A DNA stretch of 22,955 nt, taken from the NCBI GenBank assembly GCA_039029355.1, contig JBCCGI010000109.1:1-22955 (forward strand). The letters run 5' to 3'. This document shows, one piece after another, positions 1 through 10,546 of this stretch. Position numbers and translations under genes: made by a program. How positions within the stretch are numbered: position 1 is the stretch's first letter; the number at the start of each line of letters is the position of its first letter. The notes beneath the pieces are model-generated. The model searched no databases and had not been told where the DNA came from. It saw only the letters and a program-made list of their open reading frames with translations. The DNA is from JBCCGI01 sp039029355. GTDB lineage: Bacteria > Planctomycetota > UBA1135 > GCA-002686595.

Positions 1-139
1 CCGTCGCGATCTCGGCGGCAGTCACGGCCGCTGGATTGGCCGCGGCGGAGAAGTCGATCGAAACCTGGGACTGACCGTCGACGGAAACCAGAACGGTTCC
101 GGATGGTGTGAACGCCGACAGGTCGTAGGTGCTTCCGCT
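1..139 (-). CDS. Partial secreted/structural repeat-type protein, truncated at both ends
   Basis: Read on the minus strand, from about 139 down to the window edge, the frame gives a convincing protein stretch: YDLSAFTPSGTVLVSVDG, then QSQVSIDFSAAANPA and AVTAAEIAT. The pattern of a beta-rich segment followed by 'NPAAVTAAEI' recalls repeat modules of secreted or virion-like structural proteins in which an 'NPAAVTAAEVA' helix recurs. No start codon precedes it: upstream the frame simply runs into the antisense of the plus-strand fragment that ends at 500. The C-terminus lies beyond the window. The function is unknown, and the call rests only on protein-like residue patterns. Confidence 0.4.
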
Positions 140-500
140 CGGCGGCGCCGCACACACGCTGGCGGTCGAGACCGGCGAGGAGATGGGGCAGCTCGCGACC
201 AACGCGATGACGGGCGTCGCGGGCGAGCTCGCCGTATTGGTGCTCGGGCTGACGCCCGACGCCCTGCTCTTTCCACCGTGGCTCGGCACCCTGCTGGTCG
301 GCGCGCCGTTCCTGGCGCAGCTGGTCGGCGTCGTGCCGGCGAGCGGGGTCCTGACCTTTGAGCTCCTCACGCCGACGATCCCCGGCTTCGAGGTGCTGCA
401 GTTCTACGAGCAGGGGGCCTTCGTCGACCCGTTCAGCGGGGCGATCGCCCTGTCCTCGCCTTCGTTCCCGGTGCTGCTGCAAGCCGGGTTGGCGCCCTAG
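129..500 (+). CDS. C-terminal part of a planctomycete-type secreted protein
   Basis: The open frame ends at TAG (498-500) and encodes about 123 residues. The layout, alternating hydrophobic strands with VLVLGL, then VPASGVLTFEL and FYEQGAFVDPFSGAIALSSP near the end, matches a C-terminal beta domain common on large secreted planctomycete proteins ('...GL..FYAQ..VLDP....ALSNG'), which is known to me as a pattern and not as a named family. There is no signal peptide, and the frame is closed by TAG at 126-128 just upstream, so the GTG at 129 is unlikely to be a true start. I infer a 5'-truncated gene joined to unrelated sequence. The function is unknown. Confidence 0.5.
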   Translation: MLPLGGAAHTLAVETGEEMGQLATNAMTGVAGELAVLVLGLTPDALLFPPWLGTLLVGAPFLAQLVGVVPASGVLTFELLTPTIPGFEVLQFYEQGAFVDPFSGAIALSSPSFPVLLQAGLAP

Positions 501-566
501 CTCGGAGTCCTCGCACGATCGCGAGCCAGAGTCGACGAGGTTGCTTCGCGGTCGTGCCTTGCGGGT

Positions 567-584
567 GCCGCCCCCGCGGGCGGC
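567..584 (+). other. Short perfect hairpin downstream of the partial secreted-protein gene
   Basis: GCCGCCC at 567-573 pairs perfectly with GGGCGGC at 578-584 around a four-base loop. It lies about 67 bases after the stop at 500. No T-run follows, so it is at best a weak or factor-assisted terminator. The rest of 501-704 shows nothing else I can support. Confidence 0.25.
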
Positions 585-704
585 CCCGAACGGATCGTCG
601 AGGACGGCGGCCGCGAGCTTGTGCAAGCTACGGGCTAGGCTGAAGCCCGCGTCGCTTCCACCTCGGCGACCGGGACGAGGCGCGCCGAGGACTCGAGTCC
701 GGGC

Positions 705-754
705 AAAAAGGAACCCCGGCCCCGCGCGCGTCGCGGCGGTTCCGGGGTCGTTCC
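705..754 (-). terminator. Rho-independent terminator of the small lipoprotein gene
   Basis: On the minus strand, GGAAC (754-750, interrupted by a short bulge) and CCCGG (746-742) pair with CCGGG and GTTCC in the arm at 719-710. Five T residues follow directly (complement of AAAAA at 705-709). The structure starts 19 bases after the lipoprotein stop codon. Stem, short GC-rich loop region and T-tract together fit an intrinsic terminator. Confidence 0.6.
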
Positions 755-772
755 GTTGTGGAGGGGTGCGCG

Positions 773-952
773 CTAGTCGCTCGACTTGTCGCCGCCTCCG
801 GTGCCATCACCGGGGCCCTTGCTGTCGCCGTCACCGCTCTGGGTGCCGTGCTCGATGGCATCGTTCGATTCTTCGGCGTCGCTTTCGGAACCGCCGCAGC
901 TGGTGGCGAGGAACGGGACCGCGAGGAGCGCGGCGAGCGTGAGAGATCGCAT
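773..952 (-). CDS. Small acidic Gly/Ser-rich lipoprotein (59 aa)
   Basis: ATG at 952-950 to TAG at 775-773 gives 59 residues. The N-terminus (MRSLTLAALLAVPFLATSC) is a type II signal peptide with lipobox ATSC, so Cys19 would be lipidated and the mature protein anchored in a membrane. The mature part is only about 40 residues, acidic and rich in Gly, Ser and Asp, and probably disordered. A good ribosome-binding site, AAGGAAG, sits five bases before the ATG. The gene has its own terminator (705-754). It follows the DUF3299 gene on the same strand after a 202-base gap, so it is probably a separate transcript. The function is unknown; similar tiny lipoproteins are common and poorly conserved. Confidence 0.75.
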   Translation of the reverse strand: MRSLTLAALLAVPFLATSCGGSESDAEESNDAIEHGTQSGDGDSKGPGDGTGGGDKSSD

Positions 953-1113
953 GGGTCTTCCTTGGAGTTGTCCGTGTGGGGCCGAGCGAGAAGATTGCGA
1001 GATCGAGAGCCGTGATTCCAGCCCCTAGATCCCGGGGACCCCCCAGGGCATCCCCTCCGAGGCCCGGCTGGGGGGCTCCTTCGCCGGGCCGCGGCCGAAA
1101 TTCCGCTTTCGTG

Positions 1114-1142
1114 GCCCGGCCGGCCCGGGGGCAGGGCCGGGC
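1114..1142 (-). terminator. Hairpin just after the seven-gene operon (possible terminator)
   Basis: GCCCGGCC (1114-1121) and GGCCGGGC (1135-1142) form a perfect 8-bp stem with a 13-base loop. It starts 12 bases past the stop of the last operon gene. No T-tract follows on the minus strand, so the terminator role is inferred from position only. Confidence 0.35.
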
Positions 1143-1154
1143 GCCGGGATCGGG

Positions 1155-1772
1155 CTAGCGCAGGTCCTCGACCTCGGCGTCGCGCAGGCGATAGAGGCTG
1201 CGGACAAACCCATCCTCGTCGAGCTCCTCCCCCACCTCCAGCACACCGGTCACCGCCAGGGGCGCGTAGCCCGAGCGCTGGATCACGCCGTCCGAGCCGG
1301 GGTGCGCGTCCACCCACTCGTCGAACACCGGCGTCGCGCCGAAGCAGCAGCCCGGCGGAAAGCGCGCGAGCATGAAGCTCTGCACGGTGCCGATGCGGAA
1401 GTCGACCGTGATCATGAAGCCCTGCAGGCGCACGTGCTTGCCGTCCGCGGCGCGCATCGCGGGCGGGAAATCCGCGGCGGTCAGCGGCTCGGGGTCGGCC
1501 CCGCGCAGCTCGGGCGGGTCGTAGTCGGGGAAGGTGAAGAGCGAGAAGTCGAGCACCAGCGGGTCGTCCGCGGTGCCGCTGCCCTCCACCTCGGGCGCCT
1601 CGGCCTGGGCCTCCGCGCCGGCCTGCGCCGCAGGGCGCGGCACCGCCGCATCCAGGGCGCGCCCGGGCGCGGGCGGAAGGCCCGGCAGCTCGGCCGGGCT
1701 CACGCGCCCGAAGAGCGAGCCCACGAGCGCCGCGGCGGCGAGCAGGAAGAGCGCGAGTTCGGCGAAGCGCAT
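1155..1772 (-). CDS. DUF3299-type membrane-anchored/secreted protein
   Basis: 205 residues, ATG at 1772 to TAG at 1155. Residues 1-22 form a hydrophobic signal or anchor, followed by a low-complexity Ala/Pro/Glu-rich linker to about residue 65. The conserved part begins near 'ADGKHVRLQGFMITVDF' and contains 'FMLARFPPGCCFGATP', which matches the pattern of DUF3299 proteins (GK.V.I.GFM....G.V..F.L.......C.F). The paired cysteines may bind metal or form a disulphide. It is the last gene of the operon, 14 bases after the WD40 gene. DUF3299 proteins are, to my knowledge, often found beside ABC transporters with FtsX-type permeases, and such a transporter lies four to six genes upstream here. The molecular role is unknown; a metal-handling accessory is my inference from context. 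Confidence 0.75.
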   Translation of the reverse strand: MRFAELALFLLAAAALVGSLFGRVSPAELPGLPPAPGRALDAAVPRPAAQAGAEAQAEAPEVEGSGTADDPLVLDFSLFTFPDYDPPELRGADPEPLTAADFPPAMRAADGKHVRLQGFMITVDFRIGTVQSFMLARFPPGCCFGATPVFDEWVDAHPGSDGVIQRSGYAPLAVTGVLEVGEELDEDGFVRSLYRLRDAEVEDLR

Positions 1773-1786
1773 AACGAGCCCGCAGT

Positions 1787-3930
1787 CTACCTCCAAACCT
1801 CGATGCGTGGGCGCGCGCCCCCGGCGGCGAGGCGCGCGCCGTCCGCCGAGAGGGCTAGCGTGCGCAGGCCTTCGACGCCGGTCTCGATGCGGATCAGCTC
1901 GAACCCAGAGGCGGCGTCGACGACCTGCACCACTCCATTCGAGCTGCCCAGCACGAGCCGCGCACCGTCGGGCGAGAAGGCCAGGGCGCTGACGTAGCCG
2001 CCGTAGAGCGGCGCGACGCGCGCGCGCTCGGCGCCGCTCTCGAGCTCCCACAGGAAGGTCTCCGTCCCGGTCGCGGTGGTGGCGAGCAGCGGCTCGCTCG
2101 GCGACAGCGCAAGCCGCGACGCGCGTCCTAGCTCATCGCTGCGCAGGGCGGCGAGGCGCTCGCCGGTCAGCGCGGAGAAGACGCGCAGCGTGCCGCCGGG
2201 CGCGGCGAATACGTTGCGCTCGCCGAGCGGGCCGAGGGCCGCGGCGAAGATGCCGCTGTGCGGGCCCGGAAGGAGCGCCAGCTCTTCGCCGCTCGCGGCG
2301 TCGAGCAAGCGGACCCCGCCGTCCTCGGTGAGCGCGGCGATGCGCTCGTCGTCGGGGAGAAAGCGCACGTCCACGACCGGGCCGACGCTCGGCGGCAGCT
2401 CGCGGCGCTCGCGAAAGTCCGCCCCGCTCCACAGAAAGAGCCCGCCCTGGCGGTCGCCCGAAACGACGCGCGTGGCGCCCGCGTCGAAGGCGACCGCGCG
2501 GGCCGTGACCGGGTGCGCCGAGAGCGTGTGGAGCAGCGCGCCGCTCACCGCGTCGTGCACGCGCACCTCGCCGTCCGCCGTGCCGGAGACCGCCAAGCGC
2601 CCGTCGGCGCTCAGCGCCACGTCCTTCACGAGCCTGGCGCCGACGTCGATCACCAGCCGCGGAGGCTCGGGTCGATCGCGCCATAGGCGCACGCGCTCGT
2701 CGGCGCCCGCGAAGGCGACGCCTCCATCGGCGAGGAGGGCAACGCGCTCGGCCGGCGCGTCGATGCGCAGCGCGCGGAGCGTCGCGAGCGTCGCGGCGTC
2801 GCGCACGCGCAGCACGCCAGCGTCGCTCACCGTCGCGATGAGCCGGCCGTCCGGGCTCAGGTCGACGGACGAGATGTCGCCCTCGTCCTCATCCAGCTCC
2901 CCCACCCGCTCGCCGTCCGACGTGCGGAGCAGCGCGGCGGCGCCATCGCCCGCGCGCGCGATCAGCAGCTCGCCGTCGGCCGAGAGCACCAGCGACGAGA
3001 TCCACTCGTCGTGCGGCTCGAACACCGTCGGGTCGTCGTCCGAGCGGAAGCGCCAGAGGTGCACGCCGCCGTCCTCGTCGCCACAGGCGAGCAGCTCGCC
3101 GTCCGCGTCGATGGCGAGCGACTCGACCGCCACGTCGAGCGTCAGCCGCGCGACCTCGCCCGCGGAGTCCCACACAAACACGTGGCCGCCGTCGGTCGCC
3201 GCGGCCAGGGTGTCGCCGGCGGCGTCGAGCGCGACCGACCAGGGGCGGTCGTCGAGCTCGTGGCGCGCTAGCTCGCCGCCCGCCGCGCTCCAAAGGCGTA
3301 CCGTCCCGTCGTCGGAGCTGGAGGCCACGCGCGTTCCGTCCGCGTCGAGGGCGACCGCGAGCACGTCGTCCTCGTGCCCCACGAGCTCGACCGATCCGCC
3401 CCCGTCGGCGCCGCCGACGGTCCAGACGCGCACCGCGCCGCCGTAGCCGCCCGAGACCAGCACGGGCGCCTCGGCGGCGGCGTCGATGCAGAGGACCGGG
3501 CGCTCGTGCCCGGCGAGGACCCGAACGCGCCGCTCGGAGAGCGCGGTGAGGTGCGTCCACTCGAAGCCGCGCAGATCCTCGGGAAGCGAGGCGAGCCGGG
3601 CGTGCAGCTCGCCCTGCTCGCCCAGGCGGTAGAGCAGGCGCGCCGACTCGAAGCCGAGGTTGTAGGCCCGGCGGCGCTCGGCCGCGACGCTGGCAGCCGC
3701 CGCGGAGCGATCGCGGTCGGCGCGCGCGCGGCGCTCGGCCTCGGCCTCGGCGCGGTCGGTGGCTGCGGCGCGCTCCGCGTCGAGCTCACCCGCCCGCGCC
3801 GCGAGGCGGCCGCCGTCGTCGACCAGCCCCGCGACATGCGCCTCGAGGCGCGCGCGCGAGGCGGTCTGGAGCGCGGCCACGCCCGCAAAGAGCAGCGCGG
3901 CCGCCCAGAGCAGGCCTGCCCGCGCGCCGC

Positions 3931-3934
<4 letters not shown>
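1787..3934 (-). CDS. Membrane-anchored WD40 protein, about 14 blades, no kinase domain
   Basis: 715 residues. The TTG start at 3934 overlaps the TGA stop of the peptidase gene (TTGA), which decides the start. Residues 7-22 form one membrane helix, residues 27-88 a charged Ala/Arg/Glu-rich coiled coil, and 'YNLGFESARLLYRL...LRGFEWTHL' (91-129) is the linker seen between kinase and WD40 parts in planctomycete kinase-WD40 proteins. From about residue 136 to the end I count 14 WD-like repeats, many ending in VRVW, VRLW or similar, with GH at AGHERPV and VGHEDDV. That is enough for two seven-bladed propellers. No kinase lobe is present, so it looks like the sensor half of such a kinase standing alone. 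It probably acts as a protein-binding platform; partner and topology are unknown. The next gene starts 14 bases downstream. Confidence 0.85.
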
Positions 3935-6309
<2,375 letters not shown>

Positions 6310-6322
6310 GCTGCGGATTCTA

Positions 6323-7228
6323 TCAGGAGGCGGCGGCGGCCAAGAGCCGGGCCAGATTGGCCTCCATAAGCTCCAGGTAATCCGGCCCGCCCGGGCCCGG
6401 AGCGGCCTCGCCGGGCGAGAACAGCACGCCTTCTAGGCCCGGGATGCCGAGCTCCGGCTCGACCGGCTCCGACTCCCACAGCAGCACGTGAGCGCGGTGC
6501 TCGCCGGTGATCCGCTCGCGCAGGTCCTCGCGCTGGGCGCCGGTCAGCTCCACCGCGGGGTCGAAGTCGAAGTTGTGCACCTCCAAGCCGTAGCGCCGCG
6601 CGAGGTAGTTGTAGGCCGGATGCGAGGCGAAGAGCGCGACGTCGTGCAGCAGCGACGCCAGATCGGTCAGCGCGGCGTCGAGCCCGCCGAGCTCCTCCTG
6701 CAGCCGGCGGTGGTTCTGCGCGAAGGCGTCGGCGTGCGCGGGGAAGGTGCGCGCCATCGCGGCGTGGAGCGCCTCCGCCTGCCGCGCCGCGAGCACCGGG
6801 TCGAGCCAGGTATGCCCGTCGAGGCCGGCGTGCGTGTGCTCGCCCCCGGGACCGTGGCTGTGCGTCGTGGCGCGGTCGTAGGAGAGCCACCGATCCTCGA
6901 AGCCGTCCGCGGTCGCGACGGTGCGGCTCGGCGGCAGGCTAGCGCCGTCGACCCACTTCTCGAAGCCCGCGCCGTTCAGCGCGATGAGCGCCGCGCGCTG
7001 GTACTCGGCCAGCGTGTCGCGGTCGGGCTGCCAGTAGATCGGGTCCGCGCCGTCCGGGAGCGGGCAGACGACGGGCACCGCGCCGCCCGCGATGCGCTCG
7101 GCCATCCACGTCGTGGGATAGAAGGTCGTGTAGACCGCGGGCGTGAGCTCGGCCGCGCCGGCGTCGGGCTCGCCGCCGCCGCACGCACCGAGGACCAGCG
7201 CGAGCGCGAACGCCGCGATGCGCCTCAC
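6323..7228 (-). CDS. ZnuA-like metal-binding lipoprotein (ABC substrate-binding protein)
   Basis: 301 residues. The GTG start at 7228 forms a GTGA overlap with the in-frame TGA that ends the extended permease frame. Residues 1-16 are a lipoprotein signal (lipobox LGAC, Cys16). The fold resembles cluster A-I zinc/manganese-binding proteins (ZnuA/TroA). His139 in HTWLDP and His203 in SHPAYNYL match the second and third metal ligands, and a His-rich loop (THSHGPGGEHTH, 122-133) matches the loop typical of zinc types. The first ligand is changed: the usual DPHxYxP reads DPIYWQP, with Ile64 in place of His. The usual C-terminal Asp ligand also seems replaced (LFSPGEA). It would deliver a metal, probably zinc, to the transporter encoded upstream. 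Binding chemistry must differ from classical ZnuA, or the His-rich loop supplies the missing ligand. Confidence 0.85.
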   Translation of the reverse strand: MRRIAAFALALVLGACGGGEPDAGAAELTPAVYTTFYPTTWMAERIAGGAVPVVCPLPDGADPIYWQPDRDTLAEYQRAALIALNGAGFEKWVDGASLPPSRTVATADGFEDRWLSYDRATTHSHGPGGEHTHAGLDGHTWLDPVLAARQAEALHAAMARTFPAHADAFAQNHRRLQEELGGLDAALTDLASLLHDVALFASHPAYNYLARRYGLEVHNFDFDPAVELTGAQREDLRERITGEHRAHVLLWESEPVEPELGIPGLEGVLFSPGEAAPGPGGPDYLELMEANLARLLAAAAS

Positions 7229-8394
7229 CGCACCACCCCCGCGAGGTCAGGCACGAGCGCGCCGGCCAGCGCGACGCCGGCCAGCGCCAGCACGCCGCTG
7301 AGCGCGATGACGAGCAGCACCTCGGCGCCGTAGAGCCGGACCACCAGGCCGCGCTAGGCGCCGATGCGGTCGAGCGTGCGCATCTCCGCGGCCCGGATGC
7401 GCATCGAGAGCAGAAGGACGAGTGCGGTCATGGCGAGGGTCGATGCGGCGAGCACCAACGAGAAGGTATCGAGCAGCGCCTTGATGCGGAACACGAAGCT
7501 CAGGAGGTCGTCGATCACGGCGCTCGGCACCACCATCTGCCAGTCCCCCGCCGCGTTGACGCGCGACTTCATCAGCGTCGCGGCCTTGTCGGAGGCGGGC
7601 AGCACGAGCACCGCGCTGAGCGGCAGCTCGTCGGGGCTCGCGTGGTGGTGGAAGCTCGCGAGCGTGTCGGGCGTGACCTCGTTCACCTCGATCAGCGCGC
7701 CGCTGAAGGCTACCGCGCCTTCCGAGCGGCCGATCACGAGCGAGGCGTCGATCTCGTCGGCCGGCGCATGGCCGTGGGTGAGGCCCTCGAGGATCCAGGC
7801 CGTCTTCACGTCGACGAAGAGCGCCTCGTCGTCCGCCGTCCCGCGCGGCGCGAGCACGCCGGCGACGTGCATCTTCAGCGCCGGGGGCTTGGTGATGTCG
7901 TAGAGCTCGCGCGGGTCGCTGAAGATCGAGTCGCCGGGCACGAGCCCCAGCTCGGCCGCGACGCTGGCCCCGAGCACCGCGTCTCCGAGCACCAGCGGCA
8001 GCGTGCCCGCGGCGGGCGCGAGGCGCCGCAGCCCGAAGTACTCCGGGCTGGTGCCGACGACCGGGTAGCCCTGCGCGGTGAAGCGCGCGTGGAGCGGGAT
8101 ACAGACGCCCTCGCCGGCCTCCTGCAGCGCGTCGAGCTCGGACCACGGCACCGGCTCGACGTCGCTCTCGCGGAAGTAGAGCGCCGACAGCACCAGGTCG
8201 AAGCGGCTGCCGCGGGCGCCGAGCACGAGCGGCGTCTCGGCCCCGCGCTGCACCAGCTCGGCCTCGTAGCCGGACACGAGGCGCGCGGTCGCCAGCGGCA
8301 GGAAGATCGGCACCGCCAAGCAAAGGACGAGGATGGCCGAGCGCACGCGGTCGAACAGCAGCCGCCGCCATGAGAGGAGCAGCAGCCCCCTCAC
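7225..8394 (-). pseudogene. FtsX/MacB-type ABC permease interrupted by an in-frame TAG
   Basis: The GTG start at 8394 overlaps the ATPase stop (GTGA). The frame runs 346 residues to TAG at 7356-7354, with a membrane helix at about 19-39, a large extracytoplasmic domain, and a second helix at about 309-331. The stop falls directly after EMRTLDRIGA, where FtsX permeases normally read 'IG.SR' and continue. Past the TAG the same frame continues for 42 codons (RGLVVRLYGAEVLLVIALSG and on), adds a third helix, and ends at TGA 7227-7225, which overlaps the ZnuA-like start as GTGA. A single C-to-A change (TCG to TAG, Ser to stop) would explain this. It is a real nonsense mutation, a sequencing error, or, less likely, readthrough. 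The short product (7354-8394) would lack the last helix. The role is a permease partner of the adjacent ATPase and metal-binding protein. Confidence 0.8.
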
Positions 8395-9083
8395 GTCGCG
8401 GCCCCGCCGCGCAGCGCGCGCATGTCGACCACGCGGTCGAAGCGGTCGAGCAGGCCGTGGTCGTGCGTGACGAAGAACACGGTCGCGCCCGCTTCGCGCG
8501 CCTGCTCGAAGAGCAGCTCGAGCGTCGCGCCGGCCGTCTCGGGGTCGAGGTTCCCCGTCCCCTCGTCGCACAGCAGCAGCGCCGGCTCGGTCACCAGCGC
8601 GCGGCAGACCGCGATGCGCTGGCGCTCGCCCTGGGAGAGCCGCGCGGGCAGCCGGCGCAGGAGGTGCGCGACGCCGGCGCGCTCGGCCAGCCGCTCGGCG
8701 CGCGCGCGGGCCGCCGCGTCCGGGCGACCGGCGCCGAGGTGGTACGGGAGCAGCACGTTGTCGAGCGCGGTCAGGTACTCGAGCAGCTCGAACTCCTGGA
8801 ACACCATCCCGACCCGCGCCAGGCGCCAGGCGCGGCGCTCGTCCTCGCCGAGGGCGGAGACCTCGCGCCCCTCGACCGAGATGCGGCCGGCGTCGGGCAC
8901 GCGCACCCCGCCGATCAGGTCGACCAGCGTCGTCTTGCCGGTGCCGCTCGGACCGATGCAGGCGACGCGCGCGCCGCGCTCGACGACGAGCGCGTCGACC
9001 TCGAGGCGGAAGCCGCCCTCCCCTACGCCGTCGCCGTACGCGAAGCGGACGCCCTCCAGTTCGACACCGGCCGCGCTGGGCAC
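8391..9083 (-). CDS. ABC transporter ATP-binding protein, LolD/MacB-like
   Basis: 230 residues from GTG at 9083, which overlaps the upstream TAG by one base (TAGTG). All nucleotide-binding motifs are visible: Walker A GPSGTGKT (44-51), Q-loop Gln96 in VFQEFELL, signature LSQGE (149-153), Walker B LLLCDE (169-174) with catalytic Glu174, and H-loop His207 in THDH. The 'DEGTGNLD' segment is the LolD/MacB hallmark DEPTGNLD with Pro replaced by Gly. The protein powers the FtsX-type permease, whose start overlaps its stop by four bases. With the ZnuA-like protein downstream, metal uptake is the inferred task; lipoprotein or peptide export are alternatives usual for this ATPase class. Confidence 0.9.
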   Translation of the reverse strand: MPSAAGVELEGVRFAYGDGVGEGGFRLEVDALVVERGARVACIGPSGTGKTTLVDLIGGVRVPDAGRISVEGREVSALGEDERRAWRLARVGMVFQEFELLEYLTALDNVLLPYHLGAGRPDAAARARAERLAERAGVAHLLRRLPARLSQGERQRIAVCRALVTEPALLLCDEGTGNLDPETAGATLELLFEQAREAGATVFFVTHDHGLLDRFDRVVDMRALRGGAAT

Positions 9084-10429
9084 TAGATGTCCTCGAGATC
9101 GGGCGGGAGCAGATCGGGCAGCGGGTTCGGCTCGAGCGCGGGCATCTCACCCGCCTCGGGAAAGCCGTCGGGCGGTGCCTCGCCGAGCGGCGCCGCGTCG
9201 ACGCGACGCTCCGACAGCACCTGGTTGGCGGCGATGCGCCAGCCCTCGCCCGTGTCGAGCACGGTGTAGCTCGCGCGATACTCGTTCGTGCGGCTGTGGG
9301 CGTGGCCCCAGTGGTAGACGGCGCCCTCGACCTGCCACAGCGCCTCGACGTCGAAGCCGGGGCGGTCCGCCGGCGGGCGCCGCTCGATGGCGGAGACCTC
9401 GGCCTCCAGGAGGTGCACGGCCTGGATGCGGCTGACCGCGCCGCCCGCCTCCTGCAGGATCAGGCCGCGATACACCTCGCCGTAGAGCTCGTCGAGCAGC
9501 TCGCCGTCGACGCTGCGGGCGAGCGCGTCATAGACGTCGCTCTCGTCCTCGTAGTCGAAGGCGCGGTAGATGTTGGCGTGCAGCGGCCGGAAGATCTCGC
9601 GCGCCTGCGCGTCGTCCGGCAGGCCGGACGGCCCCCCCGGCAGCGGGATGCGCGCGTAGTCGCGCGCGAGCGCCGCGCCGGCGAGCGCCGCGAGGACGGT
9701 GAGCGGCGCCGCGCGCCGCAGCCCCGCGCTCGCCCCCGGCCGCAGCGCCGCGACGAGCACCGCGAGCGCCACCAGGCCGAGCAGCGCGCTCACCGCCGGT
9801 ACCTCGCGCGCCGTCCCGCCCTCGGCGGCGGGCACCGGCAGGAAGCGCTCGGCGGTCCGCACGCCGCTCCCGCGCCAGCGGTACTCGGGCTCGTCGGCGG
9901 TGAACGTGACGAGCGACGTCTCGCCCTCCGCCGACAGCTGCGCGGTGATCTGCACCGGCGGCGTCTCGCTGGGCGTGGACAGCACGGCGTCGGGCGGGAA
10001 GGGTCCCCAGACCAGGCGCACCTCGCGCGGCGGGGAGAGCGCCGAGTACTCCAGGTCGAGCGCCACCTTGATGAGCGCGCGCGCGCCGAAGCGCGGGAAG
10101 AGCGGGATCAGGTTCTCGGGCGCCTGGGTCACGGCGAAGCCCGCGTCGACCGGCGCGACGCGCACGCCGTCGATCTCGACCGTGTTCTCGCGCGCTAGGT
10201 AGTCGACGAGCTCCGCGCGCAGGGCCTCGGCCTCGACCTCGTAGAGCGTGTTCGCGTCCTCGCGCGGCACGTCCAGGATCTCGTCCACAAAGGCCAGGTT
10301 GAGTCCGACGCTGACCTGCACGCGGTCCTCGCGAATCAGCACGCGCACGTCGGCGTCGGGGCCGTCGCTGGGGTGGACGGACCCGCCGCCGAGGGTCGGG
10401 AGCACCGAAAGCAAGAGCGCGGCGATCAC
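9083..10429 (-). CDS. Two-domain membrane protein of unknown function, first gene of operon
   Basis: 448 residues from GTG at 10429. The start has a short hydrophobic signal (MIAALLLSVLPTLGGG). Residues 25-200 form an extracytoplasmic beta-rich domain, 211-229 and 239-255 are two membrane helices, and 260-448 is a second soluble domain. That domain contains 'HANIYRAFDYEDESDVYDAL' and, further on, YHWGHAHSRTNEYRASYTV followed by GWRIAANQVL. This layout resembles NTF2-like or ketosteroid-isomerase-like folds ('W....H.H.R.N.Y.A..T....GGW.I'), but I do not recognise a named family. The tail is Pro/Glu-rich. Its stop overlaps the ATPase start by one base, so it is probably an accessory part of the transporter. 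The 117-base gap to the divergent M28 gene must hold the operon promoter, but I see no clear -35/-10 boxes. Confidence 0.7.
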   Translation of the reverse strand: MIAALLLSVLPTLGGGSVHPSDGPDADVRVLIREDRVQVSVGLNLAFVDEILDVPREDANTLYEVEAEALRAELVDYLARENTVEIDGVRVAPVDAGFAVTQAPENLIPLFPRFGARALIKVALDLEYSALSPPREVRLVWGPFPPDAVLSTPSETPPVQITAQLSAEGETSLVTFTADEPEYRWRGSGVRTAERFLPVPAAEGGTAREVPAVSALLGLVALAVLVAALRPGASAGLRRAAPLTVLAALAGAALARDYARIPLPGGPSGLPDDAQAREIFRPLHANIYRAFDYEDESDVYDALARSVDGELLDELYGEVYRGLILQEAGGAVSRIQAVHLLEAEVSAIERRPPADRPGFDVEALWQVEGAVYHWGHAHSRTNEYRASYTVLDTGEGWRIAANQVLSERRVDAAPLGEAPPDGFPEAGEMPALEPNPLPDLLPPDLEDI

Positions 10430-10546
10430 GGGCGCAGTTTATGGCACGGCGAGCGTTGCTCTTGCACCTTTCCTACAAGCGGCCCCCCCTTACCGCTGGC
10501 AAACTGGTGCCCCTACCCCAACCCGAGTCCCGCTGAAGGAAGCTCC
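10430..10546. promoter_or_regulatory. Divergent promoter region between the transporter operon and the M28 peptidase gene
   Basis: This 117-base region separates two outward-facing starts (GTG at 10429 minus, ATG at 10547 plus) and so must contain the 5' signals of both. A strong ribosome-binding site, GAAGGAAG, lies just before the plus-strand ATG. I cannot identify convincing sigma-factor boxes or an operator. Confidence 0.5.

Noticed and set aside
7354..7356. TAG as a reassigned sense codon
   Set aside because: TAG serves as the evident terminal stop of most genes in the window, and no other gene here has an internal in-frame TAG.
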